Below are positions 35,103 through 44,601 of a DNA stretch of 64,000 nt, in pieces (position 1 is the first letter of the stretch; each line of letters starts with the position of its first letter). The stretch is taken from the NCBI GenBank assembly GCA_902801415.1, contig CADCIK010000001.1, forward strand, positions 1-64,000, in the 5' to 3' direction. Below the pieces are notes generated by a model. The model saw only the letters and a program-made list of their open reading frames with translations, was not told the DNA's origin and made no database searches. The translations under genes were made by a program, and so were the position numbers. The stretch is from an uncultured Lachnospiraceae bacterium (GTDB lineage: Bacteria; Bacillota; Clostridia; Lachnospirales; Lachnospiraceae).

Positions 35103-37313
35103 TCACCAGACTTCAAGACGCTGATCCGGAGCCAGATACATGCCGTCTCCTTTACGGATCCCGTATGTATCATAGAACTCATCAAATTGCTGCACCATTG
35201 CATTTACACGCAGATAGGCGAGCGGATGCGTGTCCTGTGACAGTGTGTAGTATTCCGTCTGAATGGTCGTGATCGTCTTCCAGGTCTCAGAGAAACTTCT
35301 GAAAAACTTGTCGTAGTCAAATCCGGGCTCCCTGGCCGCGAGCCTCAGAAGGATCTTCATGGCGACCAGATCCGCGATCGCCTCCCCTTCGATCTGGGAA
35401 CCGACACAGTTCACATCCTGAAAGGGCTCGATGTTGTCAAAATACGCGACCAGTTTATCTGCTCTCTGAGCGAACGCTTTCTGATCTTCCTCCGTCCACC
35501 AGTTGCGGAGATTGCCCTTTTCATCGAACTGGGCGCCGGTCGTATCAAAGGCGTGAGAGATCTCGTGCGCGACTGTATCGCCTACGCTGGCAAAGAGCTC
35601 TTCGCGGGACATCGACGCGTCGTACAAAGAACCGCCGAGTATTCCGCCGCAGAGCGTGATCGTATTCTGGGACGGATCATAGAAGGCGTTGACCTGCTGG
35701 ATCCTTGATGTCCAGATGTCCCGGTCAACTTTCTGATTGACGCGGCTGCGCATCCTCTCGACCCAGTAAGCGCCGACCTGGTCCTGGGCGGACAGAAGGT
35801 TTCCGCCCTCTTCGCCTCCCTTGAAAGTGAGGCCGCTGTCATCCTCCCACTTGTCCGGCTTCGCGATCCGCTTCTGCAGGTTGTCCAGCTTCGTGACGGC
35901 AGATCTGCGCGTCTCTTCCGATAGGAAGCTCTCCTCTTTGAGCATGTCTCTGTACGCGTCTATGATCTCATCGGTGAGATCGGATACTTCCTTCTTGGTC
36001 TCGTCCGTCACATACCGGTCCGCGTACAGTCTTCCCATCTGCATGGGAAGGAATGTGTTGACAGCATCTGCCGCGGATTTTTCGTCCGATTTGGTTCCCT
36101 GGGCGCCGCTTATGCCGTTGATGACTTCGTAATAGACGTCATAGGTGCTTCTGTCAAGGAGCGTCGCATAATCCTGCGCTGTGTAGCAGATCAGGTAATC
36201 CCTCAGATTCTGGACATAGTCTTCATCATAGAGGACGTCCATCGCGGCCAGCCACTCGGGTTCTGTCAGAATATAGGTGTCAGATCCGTCTGCCCCGTAG
36301 GCGGCCAGCATCTGCCGGATCGGGAAATCGCCGGCCTCCGCCTCCAGCTGCTCCATAGTCCTCGGGTTGTTCTCTTTCACGACGGCGTCTCTTGCGCTCT
36401 GCTCCTCCGTTGTCATGATGTATTCGGCAATATCCTGCTCAAAGGCAAAACACCGCTTGAGGACCCCGGTCGCCTCCTCATCGGAGTATCCCAGATCTAC
36501 AAGGATATGCCGGATCACTTCATCATAATAGGGCTCCGACATGGCGTCATCTTCCGACATCATTCCGTAATACATGGAGTCGCCGAAGATCAGGTCTACA
36601 GGCAGCACATATACGGCGTAGTAATCCGCATTATTCCAGTCCATGCTCACATCGCACTGCAGCAGTTCCGTCGCGGAAATAGCGGTTTCCGGTCTCGACA
36701 GGTAGGCGGTGAGCTCATCGAGGGTCTGCACATTCATGAGCGGTTCCAGGCGCTCCTTGAGAGGCTCGATGCCAAGCTCGTTCCTCGTATCCCAGTCCAT
36801 CCACATCTTGTAGTACTTCTGCACCAGTTCCTGGTCGTGGATCAGCGCGGGATCGGTCTCTTTTTCCGGATTCTTGAGAATATCAGCAATCTGGCCGTCG
36901 ACTTCGATCGAGCGCTCTGTGATGGGATCAAAGCTGGGATAACCGGCCGGAAGCTCTGTTTCAAGCATCCAGTCCATATTTACGGCCAGGTGGAAGTCGT
37001 CTTCAAGGCGCGGACGGTCAACCAGGCGGACGAACTGCTGCACGTCGGAATCGACCCATGTCGCGGCGTCTACGCCGACGATGCCCTCTCCGGTATGGAG
37101 ATCGTCTCCATTGTCATCGCCGCCGTTTCCTGTGACGGAAGCGGGTCCCTGCCCGGTCTCCCCGGTCTGTGCTTCGACAGCAGTCTGCGCGCTTCCGCCT
37201 GCGTCAGAGGTCGATCCTGTGCCGGGTCCCTGAATATTTTGACAGCCGGACATGGAAACCGCGATCAGGACTGCGCATAGAAGCGCTGTATATCGTTTGA
37301 TTAATCCAGTCAT
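35103..37313 (-). CDS. M13-family zinc metallopeptidase, lipoprotein
   Basis: This PepO/neprilysin-type oligopeptidase is predicted to act outside the membrane. The start MTGLIKRYTALL at 37313 is chosen because it follows GGAG and gives a lipoprotein signal with lipobox SMSGC; a longer frame to 37451 adds 46 residues that overlap the ABC gene. The 736 residues contain an N-terminal M13 domain, then HEISHAFD (zinc ligands and catalytic Glu) and EGEAIADL with the third ligand. It follows the two ABC exporter genes by 25 bases, suggesting processing or degradation of an exported peptide. Confidence 0.92.
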   Translation of the reverse strand: MTGLIKRYTALLCAVLIAVSMSGCQNIQGPGTGSTSDAGGSAQTAVEAQTGETGQGPASVTGNGGDDNGDDLHTGEGIVGVDAATWVDSDVQQFVRLVDRPRLEDDFHLAVNMDWMLETELPAGYPSFDPITERSIEVDGQIADILKNPEKETDPALIHDQELVQKYYKMWMDWDTRNELGIEPLKERLEPLMNVQTLDELTAYLSRPETAISATELLQCDVSMDWNNADYYAVYVLPVDLIFGDSMYYGMMSEDDAMSEPYYDEVIRHILVDLGYSDEEATGVLKRCFAFEQDIAEYIMTTEEQSARDAVVKENNPRTMEQLEAEAGDFPIRQMLAAYGADGSDTYILTEPEWLAAMDVLYDEDYVQNLRDYLICYTAQDYATLLDRSTYDVYYEVINGISGAQGTKSDEKSAADAVNTFLPMQMGRLYADRYVTDETKKEVSDLTDEIIDAYRDMLKEESFLSEETRRSAVTKLDNLQKRIAKPDKWEDDSGLTFKGGEEGGNLLSAQDQVGAYWVERMRSRVNQKVDRDIWTSRIQQVNAFYDPSQNTITLCGGILGGSLYDASMSREELFASVGDTVAHEISHAFDTTGAQFDEKGNLRNWWTEEDQKAFAQRADKLVAYFDNIEPFQDVNCVGSQIEGEAIADLVAMKILLRLAAREPGFDYDKFFRSFSETWKTITTIQTEYYTLSQDTHPLAYLRVNAMVQQFDEFYDTYGIRKGDGMYLAPDQRLEVW

Positions 37314-37338
37314 TCTTTTCTCCAATTGATCTTTGCGA

Positions 37339-39294
37339 TTAAGCGGTGAGCGCGTCGCTCTTACCGGTATAAAGCTGATAATAGCGTCCCTTCTGAGCCA
37401 GCAGCTCTTCGTGATTTCCTCTCTCCACGATCCGGCCCTGTTCGAGGACAAGGATCATATCACTGTTCTTGATCGTAGACAGTCTGTGAGCAATGACGAA
37501 AGTCGTTCTGCCGGCCATCAGCTTGTTCATGCCGTCCTGGACGATCTTCTCTGTTCTTGTATCGATGGAACTGGTCGCTTCGTCGAGGATCAGAACAGGC
37601 GGGTCTGCGATCGCGGCCCTGGCGATCGCAAGGAGCTGCCGCTGTCCCTGAGACAGGTTGGCGCCGTCGCCCTTCAGCATGGTGTCATATCCCTGAGGCA
37701 GTCTTTTGATGAAACTGTGCGCGTTGGCGAGCTTGGCGGCCGCGATGACTTCTTCCTCTGTGGCGTCCAGTTTGCCGTACCGGATATTCTCTTTTACCGT
37801 ACCGGTGAACAGATGTGTGTCCTGAAGGACAATGCCGAGGGAGCGTCGGAGATCGGCCTTTTTGATCTTGTTGATGTTGATATTGTCGTAACGGATCTTT
37901 CCGTCCTGAATATCGTAAAAGCGGTTGATCAGGTTTGTGATCGTCGTCTTGCCCGCGCCTGTGGAGCCGACCAGAGCGACCTGTTCGCCGGGCCTTGCGT
38001 GAATGACGATATCGTGCAGGACCATCTTGTCGTCCCGGTATCCGAAATCAACGCCGTTAAATGTGACGTCGCCTTCCATCTTCTGGTATGTGGTGCTGTG
38101 ATCAGACTGCTTGTGGTAGTGCTTCCAGGCCCATTTGCCGGTATGCTTTTCGGACTCCACCACATTGCCGTTCTCATCATATTCACAGTTGACCAGGGTC
38201 ACATATCCCTCGTCCGTCTCAGGCTCTTCGTCGAGGAGCTTAAACACTCTCTCCGCGCCTGCAAGCGCCATGATAATGCTGTTGAACTGCATGCTGACCT
38301 GGTTGATGGGCATGCTGAAGCTCTTATTGAGGGTCAGGAAACTTGCCAGCGCGCCTACTGTGAATCCGGCGTAGGAATTCAGCGCGAGGATTGCTCCGAC
38401 GAGCGCCGCGACGACGTAATTGGCATTGCCCATCTGGGCGTTGACCGGACCGATCATGTTGGCAAATGCGTTCGCCTTATAGGCGCTCTGGAAGAGCTGC
38501 TCATTGAGCTCGTCAAACTGTTTGACAGACTCTTCTTCGTGACAGAATACCTTGACGACCTTCTGGCCGGTCATAGTCTCTTCGATATAGCCGTTCAGCT
38601 TACCGATATTCCGCTGCTGCTCAACGAAATTCTTGCCGGAACGCTTTGTGACCTGCATAGTCAGAAACAGCATAAGGGCCACCATGCACAGCGTGACGAT
38701 CGTAAGAGGAATACTCAGGATCAGCATCATGGACAGAATACTGACGATCGTGATCGCGCTGTTGAACAGCTGCGGGATACTCTGGCTGATCATCTGCCGC
38801 AAGGTGTCTATATCGTTTGTATAGACAGACATGATATCGCCGTGCGCGTGCGTGTCAAAATATTTAATGGGAAGGCTCTCCATGTGGTCAAACAGATCTT
38901 CCCTGAGACGCTTCAGCGTGCCCTGGTTGACATGCACCATGACAACCTGCTGTGTGAAGGCTGCGGCAATACCGATCCCGTAGAACATGGCTACGCGCAG
39001 CATAGCGCTGAGGAGCGGTCCGAAATCCGGATCCGGCTGGCCGATCATAGGTGTGATGTAATTATCTATGAGCGTTCTCGTAAACATCGTTCCCTGTATG
39101 TTGGCAACGACTGAGAGCACGATGCAGATCAGCACGACGATCATCTGAATGCCGTAGTACTTGAACACATAACTCATGATCCGCTTGAACAGCAGTCCGG
39201 GATTATCTACTTTGGGACGGGGTCTTCCGGCCATTCGTCTTCCGGGACCGCCGCCGCCCTTGATTTCATTGTTCTTCGATTCTGCCATTTTCAA
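37339..39294 (-). CDS. ABC exporter half-transporter, catalytically competent subunit
   Basis: A 651-residue fusion of a six-helix exporter membrane domain (about 30-330) and a nucleotide-binding domain. Motifs are canonical: Walker A GSTGAGKTT, signature LSQGQ, Walker B VLILDEATSSID and H-loop VIAHRLST. An insert of about 40 residues around NGNVVESEKHTGKWAWKHYHK lies just before the ATPase domain. It lies 40 bases after the gene for the degenerate partner, so together they should form a heterodimeric BmrCD/TM287-288-like exporter. The substrate is unknown, possibly a drug, lipid or peptide. Confidence 0.93.
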   Translation of the reverse strand: MKMAESKNNEIKGGGGPGRRMAGRPRPKVDNPGLLFKRIMSYVFKYYGIQMIVVLICIVLSVVANIQGTMFTRTLIDNYITPMIGQPDPDFGPLLSAMLRVAMFYGIGIAAAFTQQVVMVHVNQGTLKRLREDLFDHMESLPIKYFDTHAHGDIMSVYTNDIDTLRQMISQSIPQLFNSAITIVSILSMMLILSIPLTIVTLCMVALMLFLTMQVTKRSGKNFVEQQRNIGKLNGYIEETMTGQKVVKVFCHEEESVKQFDELNEQLFQSAYKANAFANMIGPVNAQMGNANYVVAALVGAILALNSYAGFTVGALASFLTLNKSFSMPINQVSMQFNSIIMALAGAERVFKLLDEEPETDEGYVTLVNCEYDENGNVVESEKHTGKWAWKHYHKQSDHSTTYQKMEGDVTFNGVDFGYRDDKMVLHDIVIHARPGEQVALVGSTGAGKTTITNLINRFYDIQDGKIRYDNININKIKKADLRRSLGIVLQDTHLFTGTVKENIRYGKLDATEEEVIAAAKLANAHSFIKRLPQGYDTMLKGDGANLSQGQRQLLAIARAAIADPPVLILDEATSSIDTRTEKIVQDGMNKLMAGRTTFVIAHRLSTIKNSDMILVLEQGRIVERGNHEELLAQKGRYYQLYTGKSDALTA

Positions 39295-39334
39295 TATCCT
39301 CCCAATAACCCGTAATTACGCAGCGGACATTTTT

Positions 39335-41083
39335 CTAATCCTTTTTGTCAAAGTCCGCGTCACCGGGTCCGCCGACCTGGGATTCATACACTTCTTTATA
39401 AATCTCATTGGACGCCATCAGTTCGTCGTGTGTGCCGATGCCGTTGATCCTGCCGTCGTCCATGACCAGGATCCTGTCGCAGTCTTTCACGCTGGAGATC
39501 CTCTGCGCGATGATCAGCTTGGTAGTGTCCGGGATCTCTTCGATGAAAGCCTTGCGGATCTTTGCGTCGGTAGCCGTGTCGACAGCGCTTGTGCTGTCGT
39601 CAAGGATGAGGATCTTAGGCTTTTTCAGGAGCGCTCTCGCGATACACAGCCTCTGCTTCTGACCGCCCGATACGTTCGTGCCGCCCTGCTCGATCCAGGT
39701 GTTGTATCCTTCCGGCATCTTCTCTATGAATTCATCGGCACAGGCCATTTTGCAGGCCCTTATGCAGTCTTCTTCCGTGGCGTTTTTATCGCCCCAGCGG
39801 AGATTATCAAGAATGGTCCCGCTGAACAGGACGTTCTTCTGCAGTACTACGGAGACCTGGTTTCTGAGTACTTCCAGATCGTAGTCACGCACGTCGATCC
39901 CTCCGACAAGTACTCTGCCCTTGGTCACATCGTACAGACGGCTGATCAGATTGACCAGAGAGGACTTGGCACTGCCGGTTCCGCCGATGATACCGATCCT
40001 CTCGCCGGAGCGGATCCGGAGATTGATGTCCTTGAGGACGGGATCACCGGAGCCGGGACGGTATGAGAAATCAACATCTTCAAACGCAATACTGCCGTCC
40101 GGCACTTCCATGACCGGATTCTCGGGATTTTGCAGATCGCTTTTTTCATTGATGACTTCGGTGATTCGCTTTGCGCTGGCTTCGGACATAGTGATCATCA
40201 CAAATACAATGGAGAGCATCATCAGACTCATCAGAATATTCATGCAGTATGCCAGAAGACTCATAAGTTCACCGGTTCCCAGTTCGTCAACGACGATGAG
40301 ATGGGCGCCGAACCAGCTGATCAGAAGGATGCAGCTGTATACAACCGTCATCATGATCGGTGAGACGCCTGCAATATTCAATTCTGCTTTGATGAACATT
40401 TCATAGATGTTCTCCGCGGCTTTATGGAAGCGGTTCTTTTCATAGTCCTCGCGGACATAGGCCTTCACAACGCGGATCGCTGATACGTTCTCCTGCACGC
40501 TGTTGTTAAGTTCATCATATCTTTTGAAGACCTGCTGGAAATATTTGGTGGCCCTGCGCATGATGAGCGACATGACAAAGGCCAGTAAAAGAACAGCAAC
40601 AAAATAGATACTGGCAAGCCTGGGGCTGATGATAAAGGACATCACCATTGCGATGATCATGGAGGAAGGCGCTCTCATGGCCATTCTGAGGATCATCTGA
40701 TAGGCGTTCTGTATATTGGTCACATCCGTCGTAAGCCTTGTGACAAGACTCGATGTGGAGAACTTGTCGATGCTCGCGAAGGAAAAAGTCTGGATATTGT
40801 CATACATGGCTTTACGCAGGTTTTTGGCAAAGCCGGCGGAAGCCTTGGCGCCGAAAACGCCGCCGAGAATACCGAAAAGAAGGCCCATCAGAGCCACGAC
40901 CAGCATAAAAATACCGGTCCTGACGATGTAGTTCATATCTGATCCGCCGATACCGATGTCCACGATCCGGCCCATCAGAACGGGGATCACCATCTCGCAG
41001 ATGACTTCACCGATCATAAAGAGAGGCGTCATCAGGGACGCTGTCTTATACTCTTTCACTTGTGCAAGCAGTGTCTTAAGCAT
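39335..41083 (-). CDS. ABC exporter half-transporter with degenerate ATPase site
   Basis: A 582-residue partner of the downstream half-transporter. The membrane domain (about 15-310) precedes a nucleotide-binding domain with Walker A GGTGSAKSS and signature VSGGQ. Walker B ends ILILDDSTSAVD, with Asp in place of the catalytic Glu, and the H-loop reads IIAQRISS with Gln in place of His. This is the pattern of the non-hydrolysing site in heterodimeric exporters, where only one of the two composite sites turns over. The two genes are adjacent and co-directional. Confidence 0.93.
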   Translation of the reverse strand: MLKTLLAQVKEYKTASLMTPLFMIGEVICEMVIPVLMGRIVDIGIGGSDMNYIVRTGIFMLVVALMGLLFGILGGVFGAKASAGFAKNLRKAMYDNIQTFSFASIDKFSTSSLVTRLTTDVTNIQNAYQMILRMAMRAPSSMIIAMVMSFIISPRLASIYFVAVLLLAFVMSLIMRRATKYFQQVFKRYDELNNSVQENVSAIRVVKAYVREDYEKNRFHKAAENIYEMFIKAELNIAGVSPIMMTVVYSCILLISWFGAHLIVVDELGTGELMSLLAYCMNILMSLMMLSIVFVMITMSEASAKRITEVINEKSDLQNPENPVMEVPDGSIAFEDVDFSYRPGSGDPVLKDINLRIRSGERIGIIGGTGSAKSSLVNLISRLYDVTKGRVLVGGIDVRDYDLEVLRNQVSVVLQKNVLFSGTILDNLRWGDKNATEEDCIRACKMACADEFIEKMPEGYNTWIEQGGTNVSGGQKQRLCIARALLKKPKILILDDSTSAVDTATDAKIRKAFIEEIPDTTKLIIAQRISSVKDCDRILVMDDGRINGIGTHDELMASNEIYKEVYESQVGGPGDADFDKKD

Positions 41084-41158
41084 TTTCTTTCCTCGCTGTA
41101 ATTTATTGAATCAGGAATCCTTTGGATCCCTCCGCGGCCGTCTTGAGAGAGCGGCTGA

Positions 41159-41866
41159 TCACCATTCGATCTCTTCCACCGGCCTCGGAGAGCTGTTGAT
41201 CTCCATTTTTTCCACTCTTCCGTTTCGAATGTGGATCACCTTGTCGGCCATTGGAGTGAGCGCCAGATTGTGTGTAATGACGATCACTGTCATTTTCCTT
41301 TCCCTGCAGGTCTTCTGCAGCAGGGAAAGGATCTGCTTTCCTGTCACATAGTCCAGAGCTCCGGTGGGCTCGTCGCACAGAAGGAGCTTAGGATTCTTCG
41401 CGAGCGCCCTTGCGATCGCGACCCTCTGCTGCTCGCCGCCGGACAACTGGGAAGGAAAGTTGTTCATTCTGTCGGATAGTCCGACTTCCCTCATGGTCTC
41501 TACCGCATCCAGGGGATTGCGGCAGATCTGGGAGGCCAGTTCCACATTTTCAAGGGCCGTCAGATTCTGTACCAGATTATAGAACTGAAATACAAACCCA
41601 ATGTCATGCCTTCTGTATTCGGTGAGTTTTCTCGCGCTGCTGCTGCTCACATCCCGGCCGTCCACAAGGATCCTTCCGGATGTGCTGCTGTCCATGCCGC
41701 CCAGCATGTTCAGGATCGTCGTCTTTCCTGCGCCGCTGGGGCCGACGATGACCGTGAACTCGCCCTTGTCGATGGTAAAATCCGCGCCGTCTACAGCCCT
41801 GATCTCAACTTCGCCCATCTTGTATATTTTTACAACATTTTCAAACAGGATAAATGGCTCGCGCAT
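41159..41866 (-). CDS. LolD/MacB-type ABC ATPase without an adjacent permease
   Basis: The 235-residue ATPase has Walker [11 protein letters not shown]-loop [18 protein letters not shown], signature [15 protein letters not shown], Walker [13 protein letters not shown] and H-loop VITHNL. All are intact, typical of the family that works with FtsX-like permeases such as MacB or LolCE. No FtsX-like gene lies on either side: PBP1A is upstream and the ABC exporter pair begins 75 bases downstream. It may serve a permease encoded elsewhere, or the permease gene may have been lost. Confidence 0.9.
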   Translation of the reverse strand: MREPFILFENVVKIYKMGEVEIRAVDGADFTIDKGEFTVIVGPSGAGKTTILNMLGGMDSSTSGRILVDGRDVSSSSARKLTEYRRHDIGFVFQFYNLVQNLTALENVELASQICRNPLDAVETMREVGLSDRMNNFPSQLSGGEQQRVAIARALAKNPKLLLCDEPTGALDYVTGKQILSLLQKTCRERKMTVIVITHNLALTPMADKVIHIRNGRVEKMEINSSPRPVEEIEW

Positions 41867-41954
41867 AGGACGGCAATCAGTCTCCTTTACAGATAAACAG
41901 TTTACTGATTACTATTATCCTCGTCCAAAGATTGATTTGTAAATACATTTTACA

Positions 41955-41994
41955 AAAAATACACAAAACGCTCCGGACAAATGCCGGAGCGTTT
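41955..41994 (-). terminator. PBP1A terminator
   Basis: An 11-bp stem (41966-41974 core with 41984-41994) is followed on the minus strand by a T-rich tract. It lies 21 bases after the PBP1A stop. Confidence 0.85.
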
Positions 41995-42014
41995 CAAAAT
42001 ACAGATCTTGTTCT

Positions 42015-44501
42015 TTAATTTGTTCCGCCTTCGGTGGGCGCCTCGCCGCCGGGATTGTCACCGCCGGGGTTCTCACCGCCGCCGGGATTGTCACCGCCGG
42101 GATTGTCGCCGCCGCCGGGATTGTCACCGCCGGGGTTGTCGCCGCCGCCGGGATTGTCACCGCCGGGGTTGTCGCCGCCGCCGGGATTGTCACCGCCGGG
42201 GTTCTCGCCGCCGCCGGGATTGTCACCGCCGGGGTTCTCGCCGCCGCCAGGATTGTCGCCGCCGGGGTTGTCGCCGCCGCCGGGTGTTTCTCCGCCGTCA
42301 TCACTGGGGGTCGGATCCTCGTTCTCAGGCTTGGAAGGCTTGGGCTCTACAGGCTTTTTATCTTTGTCCTTATCAGCCGTCTTTGCAGTATCGGCTGTAG
42401 TCGCCTTCTTCTTGGGCTGATCGTCGTCGTCATCATAGTCGTCATGGTAATCCTGGTCCTTGAGGGCTCTCTTTTCCTTGGCCCTGTCGTAGTCCTTAAA
42501 CTCGACCGGTTCAAGCTCCTCGTGGATCAGATTCATGAAGTTTTTCCAGATCTGTCCCGGCCAGGACGCTCCCTGCAGTCCGCGCACAGGTTCGGGCGTA
42601 TCACAGCCGACCCAGACCGCGGTCGTATAATAATGGGTGAATCCGCAGAACCAGCCGTCCTTGGTGTCGTCTGTCGTACCGGTCTTTCCTGCGGCGGGCA
42701 TTCCGTTGTTGAGCCTGAGGCCGCGGCCGGTTCCCCATCCTTCTTCAAGAACGCCTTGCATTACGCTGACCATCTCTCTGGCTGCGTTCTTGTCATAGAT
42801 CTTGGACGATGTTCCGTTGTAGCTGTAAACCGTAGTGCCCTGGTAATCCTCGATCGAAGTGATGCAGGAAGGAATGCGGTATTTGCCGTCATTGAAAAGT
42901 GTGGCGTAGCCGGATGCCATCTCTACCGGCTCAACACCGTATGTGAATCCGCCAAGGCTGGTTGCCAGCGTGTTGTCCGAATCCACGATCATGGAAAAGT
43001 GCATGCCCTTGAGCTTGGAAAGACCGTACCTGGGCGAAATATCATCATAGATCTGCCAGGCGACTGTGTTGAGGGATCTCTGCACAGCCTCGCTCAGTTC
43101 GAGTTCGCCCATGTAGCCGCCGCCGGAGTTCTCGGGTCCATCCTCGATCTCCTTGTCTTCCACCAGCGTTCCGGGATAATAGCCTCTTTCAAACGCAGGC
43201 GTATAGACAACGAGCGGCTTAATGGAACTTCCGGGCTGCCTGTGGCTCTGGAAAGCGCGGTTGAGCGTTAGGCCGGCGTCCAGATCCTCCTGAGACCTGC
43301 CGCCTACCATGGCGACGACCTGTCCGGTGCTGTTGTCGATACATACAGCGGCGCCCTGCATCTTGTATTTGCCGTCATCCGCTGTATCTGTGAAATCTTC
43401 CAGTGCCTCGTCGACGCTGTCCTGCAGCTGCTGCTGTTTCTCCATATCAAAGGAAGTATGGATCCTGTATCCGCCTTTATAGAGCTTGGCCAGGCAGGCG
43501 TCGTACAGCTCATTGTAGATCTTGTCATAAGCCGCGCGCTCTTCATCGCTCGCGAAATCGTACCGGAAGGAAAAGTCCGGGTCCTCAAGCTGCATGAGCA
43601 CTTCAGTCGCGCACTTATAGGTATAAGAGAGCACATACGTGTTCTCATTGAGCTTTCTGTCATTATTGGCTGACAGATCCAGCGTGATCTCCTCATTGCT
43701 CGCCTGGTCAAATTCACCGTCGGAAATCATACCGTCCTTGAGCATGTTGGAAAGGATCAGGTTTCTTCTCTCAACTGTGTGATCAGGATGTACGAGAGGA
43801 TCATAATAAGTCGGGCTGTTGGGGATCGCGCACAGGTAAGCTACCTGTGAAAGATCGACCTGATCGGGAGTTTTGTTAAAGTATCCCTCACAAGCTGACG
43901 CAATGCCGTAATAGCCGTTCATGAAATAAATATTGTTGAGATAGAACTCAAGGATCTGGTCCTTGGAATACTTCTTCTCGAGATCCCAGGCAATGAAGAT
44001 CTCTTCGATCTTTCTCTCCCAGGTCCTGCCGTTGTTCAGGAATATTCCCCTTGCAAGCTGCATGGTGATCGTACTGCCGCCCTGGGTGATCTGCCTGTTG
44101 ACGACAAGTTCCTTGGCAGCGCGCACGATCGCTTTGTAGTCGACGCCGCCGTGTTTATAGAAGTTCTTGTCTTCTATACTGACTACTGCCTGCTTGAACA
44201 GATCGGGGATCTGCGAATAGGTCAGATAATTGGAATCCTTCTCAGGAAGCGTCTCTGAGATCAGATCGCCTTCCGCGTCGTAGATCATGCCGGTCTGCGA
44301 CGGAACAAAGGTATCCTTGGTCGATTCGCTGACAAAGCTGTCCGCTTCGTCCTTCATCGCCTTGATCCTGCCGTAATACCCGCCAAAATAGAATACGCCC
44401 AGAACTGCCAGGATGCCCACCAGCACCATAAGCAGCAGCACTTTCAAAAAGCTGAGAAAAGGATTTCTTTTCTTTCTTCTTCTGCGTTCTCGCTTAGCCA
44501 T
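42015..44501 (-). CDS. Class A penicillin-binding protein (PBP1A-like) with Gly/Pro/Asn repeat tail
   Basis: A bifunctional peptidoglycan synthase. The start MAKRERRRRKKRN at 44501 follows GGAGG and gives 828 residues: a basic cytoplasmic tail, one membrane helix (about 18-38), a GT51 transglycosylase domain (SIEDKNFYKHGG, QGGSTITMQLARGIFL), a linker, and a transpeptidase domain with the serine in QPGSSIKPL, SLN and KTGTTDDTKDGWF. After the enzyme comes a Lys/Asp-rich segment, then about 80 residues of (D/E)NPGG repeats. Gly-rich disordered tails occur on several Firmicute PBP1 proteins. Confidence 0.95.
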   Translation of the reverse strand: MAKRERRRRKKRNPFLSFLKVLLLMVLVGILAVLGVFYFGGYYGRIKAMKDEADSFVSESTKDTFVPSQTGMIYDAEGDLISETLPEKDSNYLTYSQIPDLFKQAVVSIEDKNFYKHGGVDYKAIVRAAKELVVNRQITQGGSTITMQLARGIFLNNGRTWERKIEEIFIAWDLEKKYSKDQILEFYLNNIYFMNGYYGIASACEGYFNKTPDQVDLSQVAYLCAIPNSPTYYDPLVHPDHTVERRNLILSNMLKDGMISDGEFDQASNEEITLDLSANNDRKLNENTYVLSYTYKCATEVLMQLEDPDFSFRYDFASDEERAAYDKIYNELYDACLAKLYKGGYRIHTSFDMEKQQQLQDSVDEALEDFTDTADDGKYKMQGAAVCIDNSTGQVVAMVGGRSQEDLDAGLTLNRAFQSHRQPGSSIKPLVVYTPAFERGYYPGTLVEDKEIEDGPENSGGGYMGELELSEAVQRSLNTVAWQIYDDISPRYGLSKLKGMHFSMIVDSDNTLATSLGGFTYGVEPVEMASGYATLFNDGKYRIPSCITSIEDYQGTTVYSYNGTSSKIYDKNAAREMVSVMQGVLEEGWGTGRGLRLNNGMPAAGKTGTTDDTKDGWFCGFTHYYTTAVWVGCDTPEPVRGLQGASWPGQIWKNFMNLIHEELEPVEFKDYDRAKEKRALKDQDYHDDYDDDDDQPKKKATTADTAKTADKDKDKKPVEPKPSKPENEDPTPSDDGGETPGGGDNPGGDNPGGGENPGGDNPGGGENPGGDNPGGGDNPGGDNPGGGDNPGGDNPGGGDNPGGDNPGGGENPGGDNPGGEAPTEGGTN
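42042..42288 (-). repeat. 33-base tandem repeat encoding NPGGDNPGGG(D/E)
   Basis: About seven copies of a 33-base unit, in frame, encode the extracellular Gly/Asn/Pro tail of the penicillin-binding protein. The copies are nearly identical in bases, which suggests recent expansion and probable length variation between strains. Confidence 0.9.
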
Positions 44502-44539
44502 TGTTTCCTCCGGAGTTTTTAATAAAATGTTACATAATG

Positions 44540-44569
44540 ATAGTATCACTCTTTATAGTAATAATCCAA
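44540..44569 (-). promoter_or_regulatory. Possible PBP1A promoter
   Basis: TTGGAT (44569-44564) and TACTAT (44545-44540) on the minus strand are 18 bases apart, about 40 bases before the start codon at 44501. Confidence 0.4.
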
Positions 44570-44601
44570 CATTAACTGATGGAAACAATAACGGCAAGTT
44601 A

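Noticed and set aside
37333..39114. 593-residue plus-strand open frame across an ABC exporter gene
   Set aside because: The minus-strand frame has all ABC motifs; the plus frame has none and no ribosome site.
42042..42288. Regular short repeats that could suggest a CRISPR array
   Set aside because: Units are contiguous, without unique spacers, and encode a Gly/Asn/Pro tail in frame with the penicillin-binding protein.
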